Notes: generated from the sequence alone by a model not told the origin. Numbered from the stretch's first letter, positions 12,044 to 24,560 are shown. The stretch is DNA of 64,000 nt from Lactarius indigo (GCA_025766275.1 JAFKAC010000034.1:558001-622000); one strand, 5' to 3'. Numbers and translations are program-made.

Positions 12044-13703
12044 ATGGACACACCACCTTCAACATCATCGACACCAATGGACCCACTTAGAGTGGAGGCC
12101 CTCACGGCCTATCGTGAGGTCAGGAGTCTTCTAAGATGGCACTGAACATTTACTGACGCAGTTTTATTCAGAAAATGCGGACACATGAGAACATTAGCGA
12201 AACGTTAAAGAGTCGTGCGTCTAGTATAGGACCATCGCATGCGTCCTGTCTCTTACCAGAGATTAAGTTCGGTTCTCGATCAAGGATTTACAGAAAGACT
12301 ACAAGAAGACCGAGGATGACATCAAAGCCGTGCAATCCGTCGGTCAGATTATTGGGGAGGTCATGAAGCAGCTAGACGATGACCGCTGTGCGTACATCAT
12401 CTTATCATTACCCTTATACACTCAAGGTGTTCGCCAGTCATCGTCAAGGCATCTTCAGGACCGCGATACGTCGTGTCATACCGCCCTGCTCTTCCTGCAC
12501 AAAAACTAAAGACAGGGACGCGTGTCAGCCTCGACATGACAACCCTCACAATCATGCGCATCTTACCGCGAGAAGTAGATCCCATGGTGTACAAAATGAG
12601 CCTAGAAGATCCAGGAGGTGCCTCTTTCGCTGGCATCGGCGGTCTCGGCGAGCAAGTACGCGAGTTGCGCGAGGTGCGTCCTTCCTAACACTCGAGGCGT
12701 TTTTTTAAAAATAGACCGCAGATCATCGAGCTCCCACTCCTCAACCCCGAGCTCTTCCAGCGCGTCGGGATCAAGCCCCCCAAAGGCGTGCTGCTCTACG
12801 GACCGCCCGGAACGGGAAAGACGCTGCTCGCGCGCGCGGTCGCCGCGACGCTCGAGACCAACTTCCTCAAGGTGGTCTCTTCCGCCATCGTCGACAAGTA
12901 CATCGGCGAGTCTGCGCGCGTGGTGCGCGAGATGTTCGGCTATGCGCGCGAGCACGAGCCATGCGTCATCTTCATGGACGAAATCGACGCCATCGGCGGC
13001 AGACGGTTTTCAGAGGGTACCAGCGCGGACCGCGAGATCCAGCGCACGCTCATGGAGGTTCCCGTTCCGTCTACTACCGAATTCGCGCAAAAAAAGGACT
13101 GACTGGCCATGGACAGTTGTTGAACCAGATGGATGGTTTCGACTCGCTCGGACGCACGAAACTTATCATGGCCACTAACCGACCGGACACGCTCGATCCT
13201 GCGCTGATGCGCCCGGGCCGCCTCGATCGCAAGATCGAGGTGCCGCTTCCTAACGAACAGGCGCGGCTCGAGATCCTCAAGATCCACGCGGCGCCCGTGA
13301 ACAAGCACGGTGAGATTGACTACGAGGCTATCGTCAAGGTGCGTGCCGCCTCGTTCTCATCGTTGCCTTTTTTTTTTTCCAATTCGGAGTGTCGTGGCTT
13401 GCATAGTTGTCAGATGGCTTCAACGGCGCAGATTTGCGGAACGTGGTGACGGAGGCGGGGATGTTCGCGATCCGAGATGATCGGTACGTCAGCTCTCTCG
13501 TGGTGGACAAACCAGATCCAACGCTATTGACTCTTTCGCTCTGTAGGGAATATATCCAGCAGGAGGATCTCACGAAAGCGGCGAGGAAGGTAGGCGAGGC
13601 GAAGAAACACGAGAGTGAGCTCCGACTCCATTTTGAACTTTGGTCTGCGTGGGTATCTAACTTTATTATTATTCTCACAGCGAAACTTGATGTATCAGCA
13701 TAG
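12044..13703 (+). CDS. RPT4: 26S proteasome regulatory AAA-ATPase Rpt4
   Basis: One of the six ATPases of the 19S base that unfolds substrates for the 20S core. Nine exons fit: 12044-12118, 12172-12214, 12268-12387, 12438-12673, 12722-13057, 13117-13338, 13407-13483, 13547-13614 and 13681-13703. They sum to 1200 nt, 399 residues. An N-terminal coiled coil is followed by [13 protein letters not shown] and the OB region [17 protein letters not shown]. The AAA domain has Walker A GPPGTGKT, Walker B FMDEIDA and [14 protein letters not shown]. It also has the second region of homology, [36 protein letters not shown] is Rpt4-specific rather than another Rpt. The start ATG follows a clean leader. 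The 3' end faces the Sec1 gene 186 bp away. Confidence 0.96.
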
Positions 13704-13889
13704 ACCCACTTTTCTTGTTTCTCGACTTATTTCATTTTTTTTCCATTGGTCTCCTCACACTCGTTACATCTCAAGACGATCCTCCATCAAAAAAGTGCGT
13801 CCACAAAAAAATGCCACAATAATAAAAGTAAGTAGGTATATCTCCCAAACGCACCTCCACGTCCTATCCGCCGCTGGGTCGGTCGTCTC

Positions 13890-16800
13890 TCAAAAGCCCA
13901 AAAACCGTCTCTTTTTCTCTTTCCCCGATTTCTCCTTCCCATTCGACGGTGATGGCGTGTACGAATTGACCGACAGCGTGCTACCTGACAACGACGGTTC
14001 GGGTGTCGGGCGTCCCGCATTGCTCGCGCTCGCGCTCTTGACCATTGGTGGCGCACGCTGCTGAGGTGGCGGCGCGTCACGTGTGAAGTACCGCTCGTCG
14101 TAGAACGCCTGGTACGGCCGCGGGCCCTGCAGCTCTCTGAGCCCGTTCGGGATAGCGCGCGAGCCAGTACCGCTAAGGTCGAGCACCTTGAGGTCGTCGA
14201 CGAACTGGCGCGGCGTCAGCGCGTGAGTCGAACCTAGCACAGGGTTAGTCGATCAGAACAAATCCACGCAAACACAGACACGCACCAATGATGACGTCCT
14301 TCCCGAGCTGGCTCGAGAGCAAGTACGCATCGCGCATCTCCGAGTAGGTCATCCCGCCCGCGACGAACACGAGCACCCGCTGGCGCGTTTCTGCCACCGC
14401 GCCCCCTGTCCGTGCCGCACGGTGCCAGCTGGGCTTGGCGCTCCGCAGTGAGGTCGTCGGCGTGGGCGACGGCCGAGCACTGGACGCAGCTGGCGCGGCC
14501 TGGGGGTAGTCTTTGACGTACGGAAATGCGGCCAGGTCGAGCCTTCCTGAGACTTGGTCCTGCAGTGAGCGTGCGTATGCGGTGAGCGGCGAGACATGAC
14601 AGACAGACATAAACCTGCGTACCTCAACGACGGTGCGGAGTAGGGGTTTGTATCGCGAAAGCTCATACTCCTCCTCATTCGACTGTTTCTGTTTAATGCG
14701 CCGCCTGAGGTCCTTGTCCCCTGGCATCTACTAAATCGTAAGTGCTCCGCGGACAAGGTCGTCAGAGTATGCGTGGGGCGCACCCTGCCGATTCGCACAC
14801 CCAAGTGCACGAGCGCATTTACGGCATCCATTTCTGGACGCGTCAGTCGCGCGTGCTGGTACAGCCGCCGGCGGTCCTCGTCTGGGACACCCTCTCGGTA
14901 CTGGATGTATAGCGCGATAATGCGGACCTTGTTGGAGTTGCTGCCGCAGACTAGATCAGGATTTCGTATAAGGTTCTGTTATTGTGAACATACATGACCT
15001 CCCGGCTGTCCAATAATGGAACCATCTCCTCGACCAGAGTTTTTGGCGTTTTACCTTCCGCTGTCACCCCCGTCGAACAATTCTAGGAGTACGTTGTCAG
15101 AAAACAAGTTGGTCACCCCGCATAGACGAACATACCTGCTCGACCGTCGCCACCACTGGCAATTTGTCGCGCTCAAAAATGTCCATGCACTCCTGTGCCA
15201 TACTTAGGTGCAGCGAAAACTGAGCGTTCATACTGAGTGCACTGCGGTAGACGGCGCATACCCGAAATTGGCCCGCGTACCTTTTCCCGCTGCTCCTGGT
15301 ATTGGGGCAAGTTGGCTAGCATGTCCTTCATATCGTTGAGTGTAGCAGCACCCTCTCTGTATCGTAGTGAGTAACATTGGGAATGACACCGAATGCACGC
15401 ACCCCTTAAAACCCGCGTTGTCTGTCATAAATTTGTTAAAGTCCGCCATGAGTTTATCGATCGCCTCTCGCATGTGCATATGTCGCACGTCGGTCCACAC
15501 CGTATCCGCGTCCGATAGAACCGCCGTTTTGTCCTCATACGCGCCAACAGAGGACTGGAATTTGTATCTGTAATACGAAGCACGCTAAGTATGACGCGCG
15601 CGGACCCAGGTAGGGGGGGGGGACACGCACGTATATTTAGAGCCGTCCTCGATAGGAAGGAGGTCATTTGCCATCGCCTGGTACGTAAACTCGTGAATGA
15701 ACGGTGCAACGACGTCCATCGCGCGATCCGTCACGATCAGCGTCCCCCGCTGCCTTCCCGGATCCTGTTTCTACTCTCCCGCACGTACAATCAGCTCTCC
15801 ACACACAAAAAAAAAAAAAAAAAACATGCATGCGCAAGTCAACACGTACCGGGAAGTCAGGATTCGCGCGCTTGTATTCGTCTAGCGCTGACTGGATCTC
15901 AAGCGCCAGGACGCGCGACACGACCTCTGCCTCCGCTGCCTCGTTCTGGCGCGCCTGCTCTCCGCGTGCGAGGTTCGTCCGCCAGCGCAGCGAGTTCTCG
16001 TTCGCAGGACGCGGTGCGGCGCGGGTGCTCTCGTGCGGGCGCAGCGCACCGAGGGGCCCATGATGTGCGGGGATATAGTATCGGATATACGGATACTCGT
16101 TAAGGGTGATACACACGTTTGCGATCTGCATGTGGCGTGAGCAAGGTGAAGAGGACGTGAGAGGCAGCGATGCGCACGGATTTCGCAGCGAAGCGAATGT
16201 CCTCTTCTACACGATCCCTCTCGGCGCGCGCAGTAGCGTCAGACCGTGGTGGTGAGTAAATGCTGAAGAAATGCTCGGGCACACGTAATGAAAAGGCCTG
16301 TGCCTCCATAGCTGATGCCAAGCTTCAGGGCTGTGTCGCGTAGCATTGCACAGAACGGATGGGACCCACCCCAAAAGTTGATGTAGAGGTCCTGCAAGCC
16401 GCGGAGGTACGGCTCCGCGGGGGAAGACGTGAGCCGCTGGAAGAGCTCATCTGCCAAGGCTGTGCGGCGGGGGCGTCAGAATGGTGGCGCGAAGAAGATC
16501 CGAGTGACGTGAGGTAGACGCACCATCGACGAAGAAGAGATGGGCACCGGCGTACTGCTGTCGTCCACCGGAGAAGTCACGGATGATACGCTCGATATTG
16601 GCGGAAGTGGGCATGAGGATGTACACCGCGTCGAAGCCTGGCTGTGCCTCGCGGTTGCTCGTTATGGATTCGATGACTGGTGCTAGGTGTTTAGGCAAGT
16701 CGGACGACAGTAACAACAATCAAAGACCGCACGGGTTACATTCTCCTCTAAAATATCAAACTGCTTGAGAACAGAGTTGAGCAGTTGTTGTGAGTGCTCG

Positions 16801-16947
16801 TCGATGACGAGGATCTTCCATCTCGAAGGGGGATTGACGGAACGGATTGCATTCAGGAACTCTGGGACGGGGTGAGCAAGCAGGACCAGAAAGCGAGGAA
16901 TAGAGAACGGGATTACTGTTTCTGACGAGAGTGATGAGAGAGGACAT
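13890..16947 (-). CDS. SEC1: Sec1/Munc18-family exocytosis protein (Sec1)
   Basis: SM protein that binds assembled syntaxin-type SNARE complexes at the plasma membrane. Many small exons run from the ATG at 16947 ([19 protein letters not shown]) to TGA at 13890. Successive exons give [65 protein letters not shown] and [14 protein letters not shown]. They continue with a [24 protein letters not shown] segment and [20 protein letters not shown]. These are signature blocks of Sec1 rather than Sly1, Vps33 or Vps45. The C-terminal tail after DERYFTRD is Ser/Pro-rich and ends in a basic cluster, [10 protein letters not shown]. An upstream in-frame ATG at 16959 would add only four residues, and 16947 fits fungal homologs better. 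Exon borders were traced in part, not all. Confidence 0.88.
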
Positions 16948-17043
16948 GCGAGTTCGCAATTAAGAGCCAGCCAAGAGCAATGGGCCCGAGTCTTGGGTCT
17001 CTCCGACAGAATTATTATTTGAATTATTATTTAATAGGGGGTA

Positions 17044-19027
17044 TCAATTCATCAAATGCACAACCGCACAGCCCACACCAACCAACCCGGCCACTAGCCA
17101 CGAAACAGAAACCTTCCCATTCGCACTGTTTGAACTCGACTGCCCAGAAACTGAACTCGAGTTGGAGTTCTTACTCGTGATCACCGTATGGTTCGTGTAG
17201 GGGAACGTCGTGTTCTGATTGCTCTCCGCATACATGTTCCTCGCGGGGATGTTTGAGCAGGTTCCGATCGGTTTGAGCTGCGTGGATGTACTTTTCAGGA
17301 GACTGAACCCTGACAAACACTGTTTACTCACAGAAAATGGTGGGTTATGCGTCAACGCAGCATTCAACGTGTACCCAACTGCAAGATCGACAGTGATCTC
17401 ATACAAGTCGTGTTGCAAAACGATAAAGCTGGACAATCACGTCATCAAACGGCATCTATGCAGATCATCGATCCGGACGCACCCAGTAGAAAGAGTAGAC
17501 GCGTTGCCCAGGATCGACTGGAACGTGTTGAATGACGTCGTCGCATTGACAAGTCCGCCGGCGACTCTCCAATCTATCAAGGTCGTTAACACTTTACTTT
17601 GACACATCATGACACTGCTGACTCACCATTAGTGTCGAATGGGCCGGAAGAGGGAGCGCTCGTCCATATGATGGGCACCATTCCCATAGCCAGAGCGATC
17701 GCCCGTACGCGGTCGTCTATGATTACGTGCCATTAAGATCCCCACTCGCCGGTATAGATCTGCAGGAACGCACCAATATCCCCGTAAGGAGGTCGCATTG
17801 TCGTAGGCGTGACACCAAGTACCTTCTGGATCGCCAAGCGTGTCCATCCGAGCTCGGCAACGATCTGTTCGTTTGTCAGCGACGTGAGAGGCTAAGATGT
17901 GTCATTGGCCAGTGTATCGAGACAAAGAATGTAAAGACATACGCGGTGGGACCACGTGTGCACGCTGATCTCATGGCCAGCCATGTATTCCTCGATCAAC
18001 ACTGCGGGACGCTCAATGACCCGGGAGCCAACGACAAAGAAAGTCGCCTTGATATCTTCCTTTGATAGATAATTGAGGAGTGTCCTGTGCTCGACAAAGG
18101 GTACTCAGTCAACGTGCGCATTCTAGGACAAGAAACACTGACTGAGCTAAAAGCAGAAGATCAGCACACAAACATCGAAAGAGAAAAGGACGCAAAACAC
18201 CCACTCCATGGGCTTGGGCCATCGTCAAAGCTAACTCCCCAGTCATATTTCTTAGGACATGCGGTGATATCCGTGTCACGCGTGATCCCGCCACACGTCC
18301 ACCAGCCGCGCGTCTTGCCCTCCGCCGCTGCCGCTGGGTCACCCGCGCATGTACCGTCCGTCGTTGGTGACCAGTCGGGGATATCGAAGCCCTCAAGTTC
18401 TTGGATCCACTGCTGTACCTGGGGAGAATCTGTATCGCAACTTAGCCTTCCATCCCAAACAGGTGAGAAAAAAAAGGGCGGCTTACTGGTATCAGGCACT
18501 TTGTCTTGGGCCGGCCAGTCTGCGGCATTAAAAACGACTAGAAACAAACAGACATGAGTCGCAACGAATGTGGAGGACCGTGAGGCGGGCACGAGAGACG
18601 TACACGCGGTGGGGAGCGGAGGCACTCCCGGGATTGGCGGCGTCGCGCCGGGCGTATATGTCGATGCGAGGGGTAACGAGGTGCCGGTGGGCATGCCTGA
18701 CGAGATCATGCTCAACGGTGGCACGCCATTCTGTCCGGTCGGGACGGACGCCGACGAAGACGGAGATGAGTTTGTCGTGATGGATGACGAGGAACTGCTG
18801 CTGCCCGTAGAAATGGAACTAGAAGAGGAAGTAGTGGTAGAGGAGGAGGTAGGTGTGCTCGCCGAGGGTGAGGACGGGGAAGAGGAGCCTGAGTGCGTGC
18901 TGGTGGTCACACCGGCGGCGAGCTCGACTTGGCGACGGTGACCACGATGATGATGGTGTTGTGCGTGCGTGCCCGCCGTGAGCGCGACTACAGAAAATAA
19001 GAGAGCGACCAAAGCGTGGAGCTTCAT
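17044..19027 (-). CDS. GPI-anchored chitin deacetylase (polysaccharide deacetylase, CE4)
   Basis: Secreted enzyme that removes acetyl groups from chitin to make cell-wall chitosan. The ATG at 19027 begins a signal peptide, MKLHALVALLFSVVALTAG. A His stretch and about 100 residues of Ser/Thr linker follow, typical for O-glycosylated wall proteins. The CE4 domain shows motif 1 FDDGPS (catalytic Asp plus metal Asp) and motif 2 HTWSH (metal His pair, near 17975). Motif 3, RPPYGD, is near 17780, followed by MGMVPIIWTS. Before it stands WTCGGITRDTDITACPKKYDWG. The C-terminus is another Ser/Asn-rich stretch and a hydrophobic tail, VSWLVAGLVGVGCAVVHLM, which fits a GPI-attachment signal. About eight introns are inferred. 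No catalytic residue I could check is missing. Confidence 0.92.
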
Positions 19028-20639
19028 TAAGAAAAAATAGACAACGAGTGTGGGTGTGCTTCGCGAAGCGGCGGGCAGGACAGAGGAAGTGAGGGTGAGA
19101 GAAAGAGAAGGAAAAAGTGATACGGCGGACGTGGAAGACCGACGGTCCACACGCCAAGATCCATAAAAGGATATGCGGAATGCGCTAGTCGCTTTGGCCC
19201 GCGTTCTCGTGCCTGTCGCTGCCAAGGGCATGTTCCAGGTGCCGTGGTCCAAGGAAAACAAGTAGTCCTGATTCAATGGTGATCACTCTCTTCTCCCTTT
19301 TTCATGGCTGGTGTACTTAGCAAAGTCCAGACTCAGGTGTCTGGGACGTACTTCCCATCATGGCGTGGCACGGGCCAAGCGGTAGAGGGGCCCAGTTGGA
19401 ATAGCTCGAGCTTCTGGATTGGCATCTGATGGCGAAACGGCCCTCGGTTGGCTGTAGCAATCAAGCTGTAAAGCCCTTTCCCGCATCGCGGAAAACTTTA
19501 GTTCGCACAATACTCCCTAGGATTTTCGAGAAGATGGATACCAAGATGTCGCCTTATTGTAGGGAAAAAGTGTCACATCTGGAACTTTTGATTTGTAGCA
19601 GCTGAAGCCGCTAACATTACCCAGACCTATCCAGCGCGTGGACCTGAACCCGACTTTGTTAGATGATCCAAGCTGAGACCCAAGTCCAGAATTAGTTTAG
19701 TGGCTATGTGGTGCAGGAAAGTATGTTGCAAGCATCTCGCCTTACACCTCAGAGGCAGAAAACAGAGACGATGTATTTCATCATCGTTGCTGATGAGTAC
19801 AGAGTGACTCCCAATCATGCCTATATGGGACTATCTAGTCCCGTATACAGCAACGGGTGGCGCCCGGTACCATCCGAGTACTACGTATAGCAAGTACTGT
19901 GGTTGTAGGAACTTCTAGAATCCAGTCGCCAAGGTATGCCTACATTGACTCAATTGGGGGATCGACTCGTGTGTAGACCCCAATTGATAGTCTGGTTGAT
20001 AGTGCTGCGGCGCCGACAGTTCCGCGGCCGTCGAGTGTCCCATCGTCGCCACTAATACAGCACCTTTAGGTCTTTTCCGACGTCGTCCTGGAGGCTTATC
20101 TCCTACGGCCTTCTATCCCCAGAACTGGCGTCTCGTCAACATCGACGAGTCCATTCCATTCGCATACTGAAACGAAAGGGTAACCGTTTCCAGAAGCTTC
20201 CCGTACTCAACGCTCTCGGCACATACATAAAAATTTCTTTTGCTTTTTGAGTACATACTGTGGAGGTGAAGAACGAAACAACACACCGGTAGAACGAGTG
20301 ACACAACTTCCTCTCGATCCGCGGGTGCTTGTTCGGTGGTGGGTTATCACCGACCGAAGAACGTGTTTCTGATATCGATGCACTTGTGGTTCTCTCGACC
20401 CATTGTGGCAACCCCAGGAAATAAATGGATGACTGGCGACAGAAGTTCTTTTTGATCCATATTCATTCTGGGTTACATGCCGGAGACGACAGACCCGTCG
20501 TAACCACGAGCCGTTACATTTATGAAAGGCGACAAGATCCGATGCGCAACTTACGAGTAATTTACGCCTATTCCTTAACGCTACCGTGACGGCCCCCCTT
20601 ACGTTAGGATTTTTTTAGTCTCTCTCATACACACCCTTC
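19028..20639. other. Intergenic region upstream of the GH45 pair
   Basis: About 1.6 kb between the divergent chitin deacetylase and the GH45 block. No coding frame, RNA gene or transposon terminus is convincing. The first 250 bases are probably the chitin deacetylase promoter; an A/T-rich box, reading TATCCTTTTATGG on the minus strand, lies near 19160-19175. Confidence 0.4.
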
Positions 20640-21259
20640 CATTCCACACTACTGTATTCCCCCGGCACCAATGCTCGAAGGGAATAATATGCGCGTGTGG
20701 CGTACCACCGTCGAGAGCGGTGACAAATACCTCGGTACATGGGTCGCGGTGCTCAAGAACGTATGCTAAGTGTCCGAGGACCAGTGCGAAGGCAACTAGA
20801 TTTAACTGCGATACCGCGGGGCGGTGTTCTTCGATGGACTGTATTTTGAAAACGCGCAGTACGACGCTCCGAAAAGAAGTCGATTCATTTGTCATGTGAA
20901 CAAACACTTGGCCCGTTATTGCAACGCAGATCGATGTGCGATTACGCAAGAGATGCAGGTAGATAATCAAGACACCCTTTCACACTGTCTACCAGAAAGC
21001 CGGAATAATGTACTGGCCGAAACACATTTCGCGTGTATTCAGAGAGACTATGTCATGTAGGAAATAAGCTCAGACCACGATCTCATTCATTTGCTGATGC
21101 GTAGCTTCTGACCATGTAACCGTCTGGCGCGCAATTTTCGTTGTGCGGCGCCCAACCAGTAATCACGTAGTCAGAGGGGGTGTATAAAGAGGAGGGTGGA
21201 CCACAACAGTAAGAGGACAACAGCGCAGACGATAGTGAATAATACCACCACCGTCCACG
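20640..21259 (+). repeat. Upstream half of a tandem duplication (GH45 promoter block, copy 1)
   Basis: This block and 22430-23000 are diverged copies of each other. Shared stretches include AGTGTCCGAGGACCAG, TTTAACTGCGAT followed by a CCGCGG(G) box, GACTGTATTT, and the segment just before each TATA box. Together with the similar genes and 3' flanks (GTAGAGTTCTAGAAGTCTT at about 22156 and 23897) they show that a unit of about 1.75 kb was duplicated in tandem. Confidence 0.8.
21183..21188 (+). promoter_or_regulatory. TATA box of GH45 copy 1
   Basis: TATAAA, 77 bp upstream of the ATG at 21260. The same motif stands 76 bp upstream of copy 2 in the matching context GTATAAAGAGGA, so the spacing has been kept. 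Confidence 0.75.
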
Positions 21260-22039
21260 ATGAAGTCTGTCCTCTTCCTCATTGCGTCCACCGCGTTCAC
21301 CACCATTGTGCGCGGTAGCGTGCTCGATCTCGAGTCCAGAAACAACGGCGGCTACGTGCAGAAGAGCCAGGGCAGCGCGACCTTCACGGTATACACAGGC
21401 TGCAGCACACCCGGTAAAGTCTCCGCCAGACGTCGCGTTTCGGCACACCGACTGACCTGATGATAGCGTGCGGAAAGGTCGGCCACGGCTACACAGCTGC
21501 GATCAACCAGCTCTCGTTCGGCGCGCCAGGGGGGCAGGGCGGAGGGGACGCGTGCGGGCGCTGCTTCAGGGTGACGGGTAATAAGGACCCGTACTCGCCG
21601 TCATTCAAGGGCCCGTTCAAGAGCATCGTCGTCAAGATCACCGATCTATGCCCATACGCAGAAAACGAGGACTGGTGCGGTCAGTCGCTCTCCAAACCCC
21701 ACAACCAGTTCGGCGCGCCGGTGCAGTGAGTGCTTCCTTCTTCTTGTACGACTGGCGCGCTTAACAATCGCAGCTTTGATCTGTGCAAGGACTCGGGCGC
21801 ATATGATGCGTTCTTCCCAGAGGGGCGCGGCGCGCTAAGTGGCTATTACGAAGAGGTGTCGTGCAGCCAGTGGTCTGGTTGGGATGGCTCGGCCCTCTGG
21901 AATGGCGCATGCCTCGCCGGCGAATCGGCTCATATGTGGCCCTCGACTGCCTGTGGAAATACAGGTACGAAGCTCTCTTTCCCTTCCTACGCCATGAGAA
22001 GTATAGCTCACGTACACCCTAGGTCATGCACCCGCTTGA
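21260..22039 (+). CDS. GH45 endoglucanase, subfamily C (Cel45A-like), copy 1
   Basis: Secreted beta-1,4-glucanase related to white-rot Cel45A, with a double-psi beta-barrel fold. Exons 21260-21413, 21467-21725, 21774-21964 and 22023-22039 total 621 nt, 206 residues. The signal peptide is MKSVLFLIASTAFTTIVRG. The mature part shows GYVQKSQGSATFTVYTGC, ACGKVGHGYTAAINQLSFG and GGGDACGRCFRVTGNKDPYS. VVKITDLCPYA and VSCSQWSGWDG follow, and it ends CGNTGHAPA. In Phanerochaete Cel45A the proposed catalytic pair is an Asn acting as imidic acid (Asn92) and an Asp acid (Asp114). Here they correspond to the Asn of TGNKD and the Asp of TDLCP, both present. There is no cellulose-binding module. The tiny last exon is supported in both copies by the same AG/GTCATGCACCC acceptor. 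Confidence 0.93.
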
Positions 22040-23000
22040 ACGGGTTGAGATGTCGCGCTGCAGGTCATCTTAACGATGATCGGGGGAAAGTAGGAACTCG
22101 TGTAGCTCCCTCAAAATATACCAGTTGTGCCCTCATCGGCTTTGACTCTGTTGAGTAGAGTTCTAGAAGTCTTCATAAGATAAGTTACTGGCATAATCTT
22201 CGGTTCTACGTGCACACCTCAGGGATCAACTTGGGACCTACCGAGGTTCTGTTGTCGACTGGCTGGGGCAACGCTCAGCGTCCGATTTTTACGACTTGGG
22301 CCACAGACACAGTCGTGATGCAAATTGAGGGACCCTGGGTTATTGCACCAAAGGTAGTATAAGAGGAAGTCAGATAAAAGAGCCAGCAGGCCTGATATTC
22401 ACGTGACTGTCGTAACAACCGGATCGTTCGCGTGATGCGAAGAACGCACGCGCGGATCCCGACATGGTACCTGGCACCGATGTCGAGAGGAATATCTGAG
22501 TGCGTGCGTGCTCAAGAACTTGTGCCAAGTGTCCGAGGACCAGCGCGAAGCCAACTATATTTAACTGCGATGCCGCGGGGAAGGGCGTTGCTCTTCAACG
22601 GACTGTATTTCGAACCGTACGACGCCCTGAAAGAAGTCCGTTTGTTTGTCATGGGAGGAAAAAAAGGCTGGCAAGTTACTGTAATGCAGGGTACGCAAAA
22701 TATGCGAGTAGATAATCAGGCCAATTAAGGGTCACTATCTACTAGAAAGTCGGAAATATACTGGCCAAAGCACATCTTGCGTGTATGACTACGTCATGTA
22801 GTACAGTAGTTGATGGAATAAGCTCAGACCATTTGCTAATGTGTAGCTTCCGACTATGTAACCATCCGGTGTGCGAATTCCGTTGTGCAGCGCTGGACCA
22901 GTAATCACGTAGTCAACTGGGATGTATAAAGAGGAAAGCAGACAGGCAGGAAGAGGGTAACAACAACTGACGACAACCAACAATACCGCCACCATCCGCG
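22040..23000 (+). repeat. Spacer and second copy of the duplicated GH45 upstream block
   Basis: The first 390 bases are the 3' flank of copy 1; related sequence follows copy 2 at 23782-23930. From about 22430 the sequence is the diverged counterpart of 20640-21259. No separate gene is supported. Confidence 0.7.
22925..22930 (+). promoter_or_regulatory. TATA box of GH45 copy 2
   Basis: TATAAA, 76 bp upstream of the ATG at 23001, in the same context as the box of copy 1. Confidence 0.75.
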
Positions 23001-23781
23001 ATGAAGTCTGTCCTCTTCCTCATCGCGCTCTCCGTGTTCACCGCCGTTGTGCGGGGTAGCGTGCTCGATCTCGAGTCCAGAAAAACCAAGGGCAGCTACA
23101 GGCAGAAGAGCAAGGGCAACGCGACCTTCACGGTATACACGGGCTGCAGCACACCCGGTAAGTCCCGCCAGACGTCGCGTTTCGGCACACAGACTGACTT
23201 GATGATAGCGTGCGGAAAGGTCGCCTATGGCTACACAGCCGCGATGAACCAGCTCTCGTTCGGCGCGCCGGGGGGCCAAGGCGGAGGGGACGCGTGCGGG
23301 CGCTGCTTCCGGTTGACGGGTACCAAGGACCCGTACTCGCCGTGGTTCAAGGGTCCGTTCAAGAGCATCGTCGTCAAGATCACCGATCTATGCCCATACG
23401 CAGAAGGCGAGGACTGGTGCGGTCAGTCGCTCTCCAAGCCTCTCAACCAGTTCGGCGCGGCGGTGCAGTGAGTAGTGCTTCCTTCTTGTACGACTGGCGC
23501 GCTTAACGATCGCAGCTTTGACCTGTGCGAGGACTCGGGCGCATGTGACGCATTCTTCCCTGAAAAGCGGGGCGCGCTGAGCGGCCATTACGAAGAGGTA
23601 TCGTGTCGCCACTGGACGGGTTGGGATGGCCCGGAGCTCTGGAATGGTGCATGCCTCGCTGGCAAATCGGCTCATATGTGGCCCTCGGTTGCCTGTGGCA
23701 ATACAGGTATGGAGTTCTCTTTCCTTGCCCACGTCACGAGGAGTATGGCTCACATGCACCCTAGGTCATGCACCCGTTTGA
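23001..23781 (+). CDS. GH45 endoglucanase-like protein, copy 2, catalytic Asn replaced
   Basis: Tandem paralog of 21260-22039 with identical exon phases: 23001-23157, 23209-23467, 23516-23706 and 23765-23781. They total 624 nt, 207 residues. The signal peptide is MKSVLFLIALSVFTAVVRG. The cysteine pattern, the GGGDACGRCF block and the acid Asp of TDLCP are kept. The position equivalent to catalytic Asn92 of Phanerochaete Cel45A is Thr: LTGTKDPYSP here against VTGNKDPYSP in copy 1, codon AAT to ACC. The frame is otherwise open and splice sites are intact, so the gene is not an obvious pseudogene. It may have lower or altered activity, or act as an expansin-like wall-binding protein. That is inference. 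Confidence 0.9.
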
Positions 23782-24560
23782 ACGAGTTGGGGATGTCGTA
23801 CTGCAGGACAGAGTAGCGATGATTGGGGGCTAGTAAGAACTCATGTAGTTCCCTCAAAATATACCAGCTGTGGCCCCATTGGCTTTGGACCTATTGAGTA
23901 GAGTTCTAGAAGTCTTTGCAGTAACATGGCATAATTTCAGGCTATACGTACCCACCTCGAAGATCTAACTTACTTGGGGATCTACAGAGGATCTGTTGCC
24001 TGGCAGCAGGTAAAACAGTCTGCGTCCGTTTTTTACGTCAACCATAGACGCACTCCTTGGCGTCACTTGATAGTCGTAGCGGAGAGGCTCTGGGTTACTG
24101 TATTGACTGTACACCAGAAATAGTAGAGGAAGCACTGGCATTTGCCGAAGGCAGAAAAAGGCTCAACCAGGCCGATCCACGTGACTGTCATAATAACTTA
24201 GTAGGGATGGGAAGTGTCTGCTCACTTCCGGTCCACCACTCTTGTCCTCTATCGCAACCTGTTGTCATCGGCCCTGTCCTCGGCGGGAGATTACTTTGGG
24301 ATCTAGGACTACTTCTCTTGTACCAACATAGCTAAGGAAGTGGCTATGGCGGGGGTAGTTGAGATCGAGGTGTGATTGGGATCGACTGGCCGGGTCGTTG
24401 GGGTGAAACCGGTCCAAATATGTGCTGGTGAACGCGTGGTTCCCCGGCGAGCTTAAGTTAGAGCCGTGGGGCTCTCGTCCATTTTTGGTCGAGAGGCCCC
24501 TATCATTTTGGTTTTCGCGATGGTACCAGCCGCCGAGAGCTCTTCTTGCGACCTCCCATC
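23782..24560. other. Intergenic region
   Basis: The first 150 bases resemble the 3' flank of GH45 copy 1 (end of the duplicated unit). The rest is probably promoter of the oxidoreductase. No gene is supported. Confidence 0.5.

Noticed and set aside
18568..18941. Plus-strand acidic open frame (Glu/Val/Asp-rich)
   Set aside because: It is the antisense of the Ser/Thr-rich linker of the chitin deacetylase, whose reading frame and motifs are clear.
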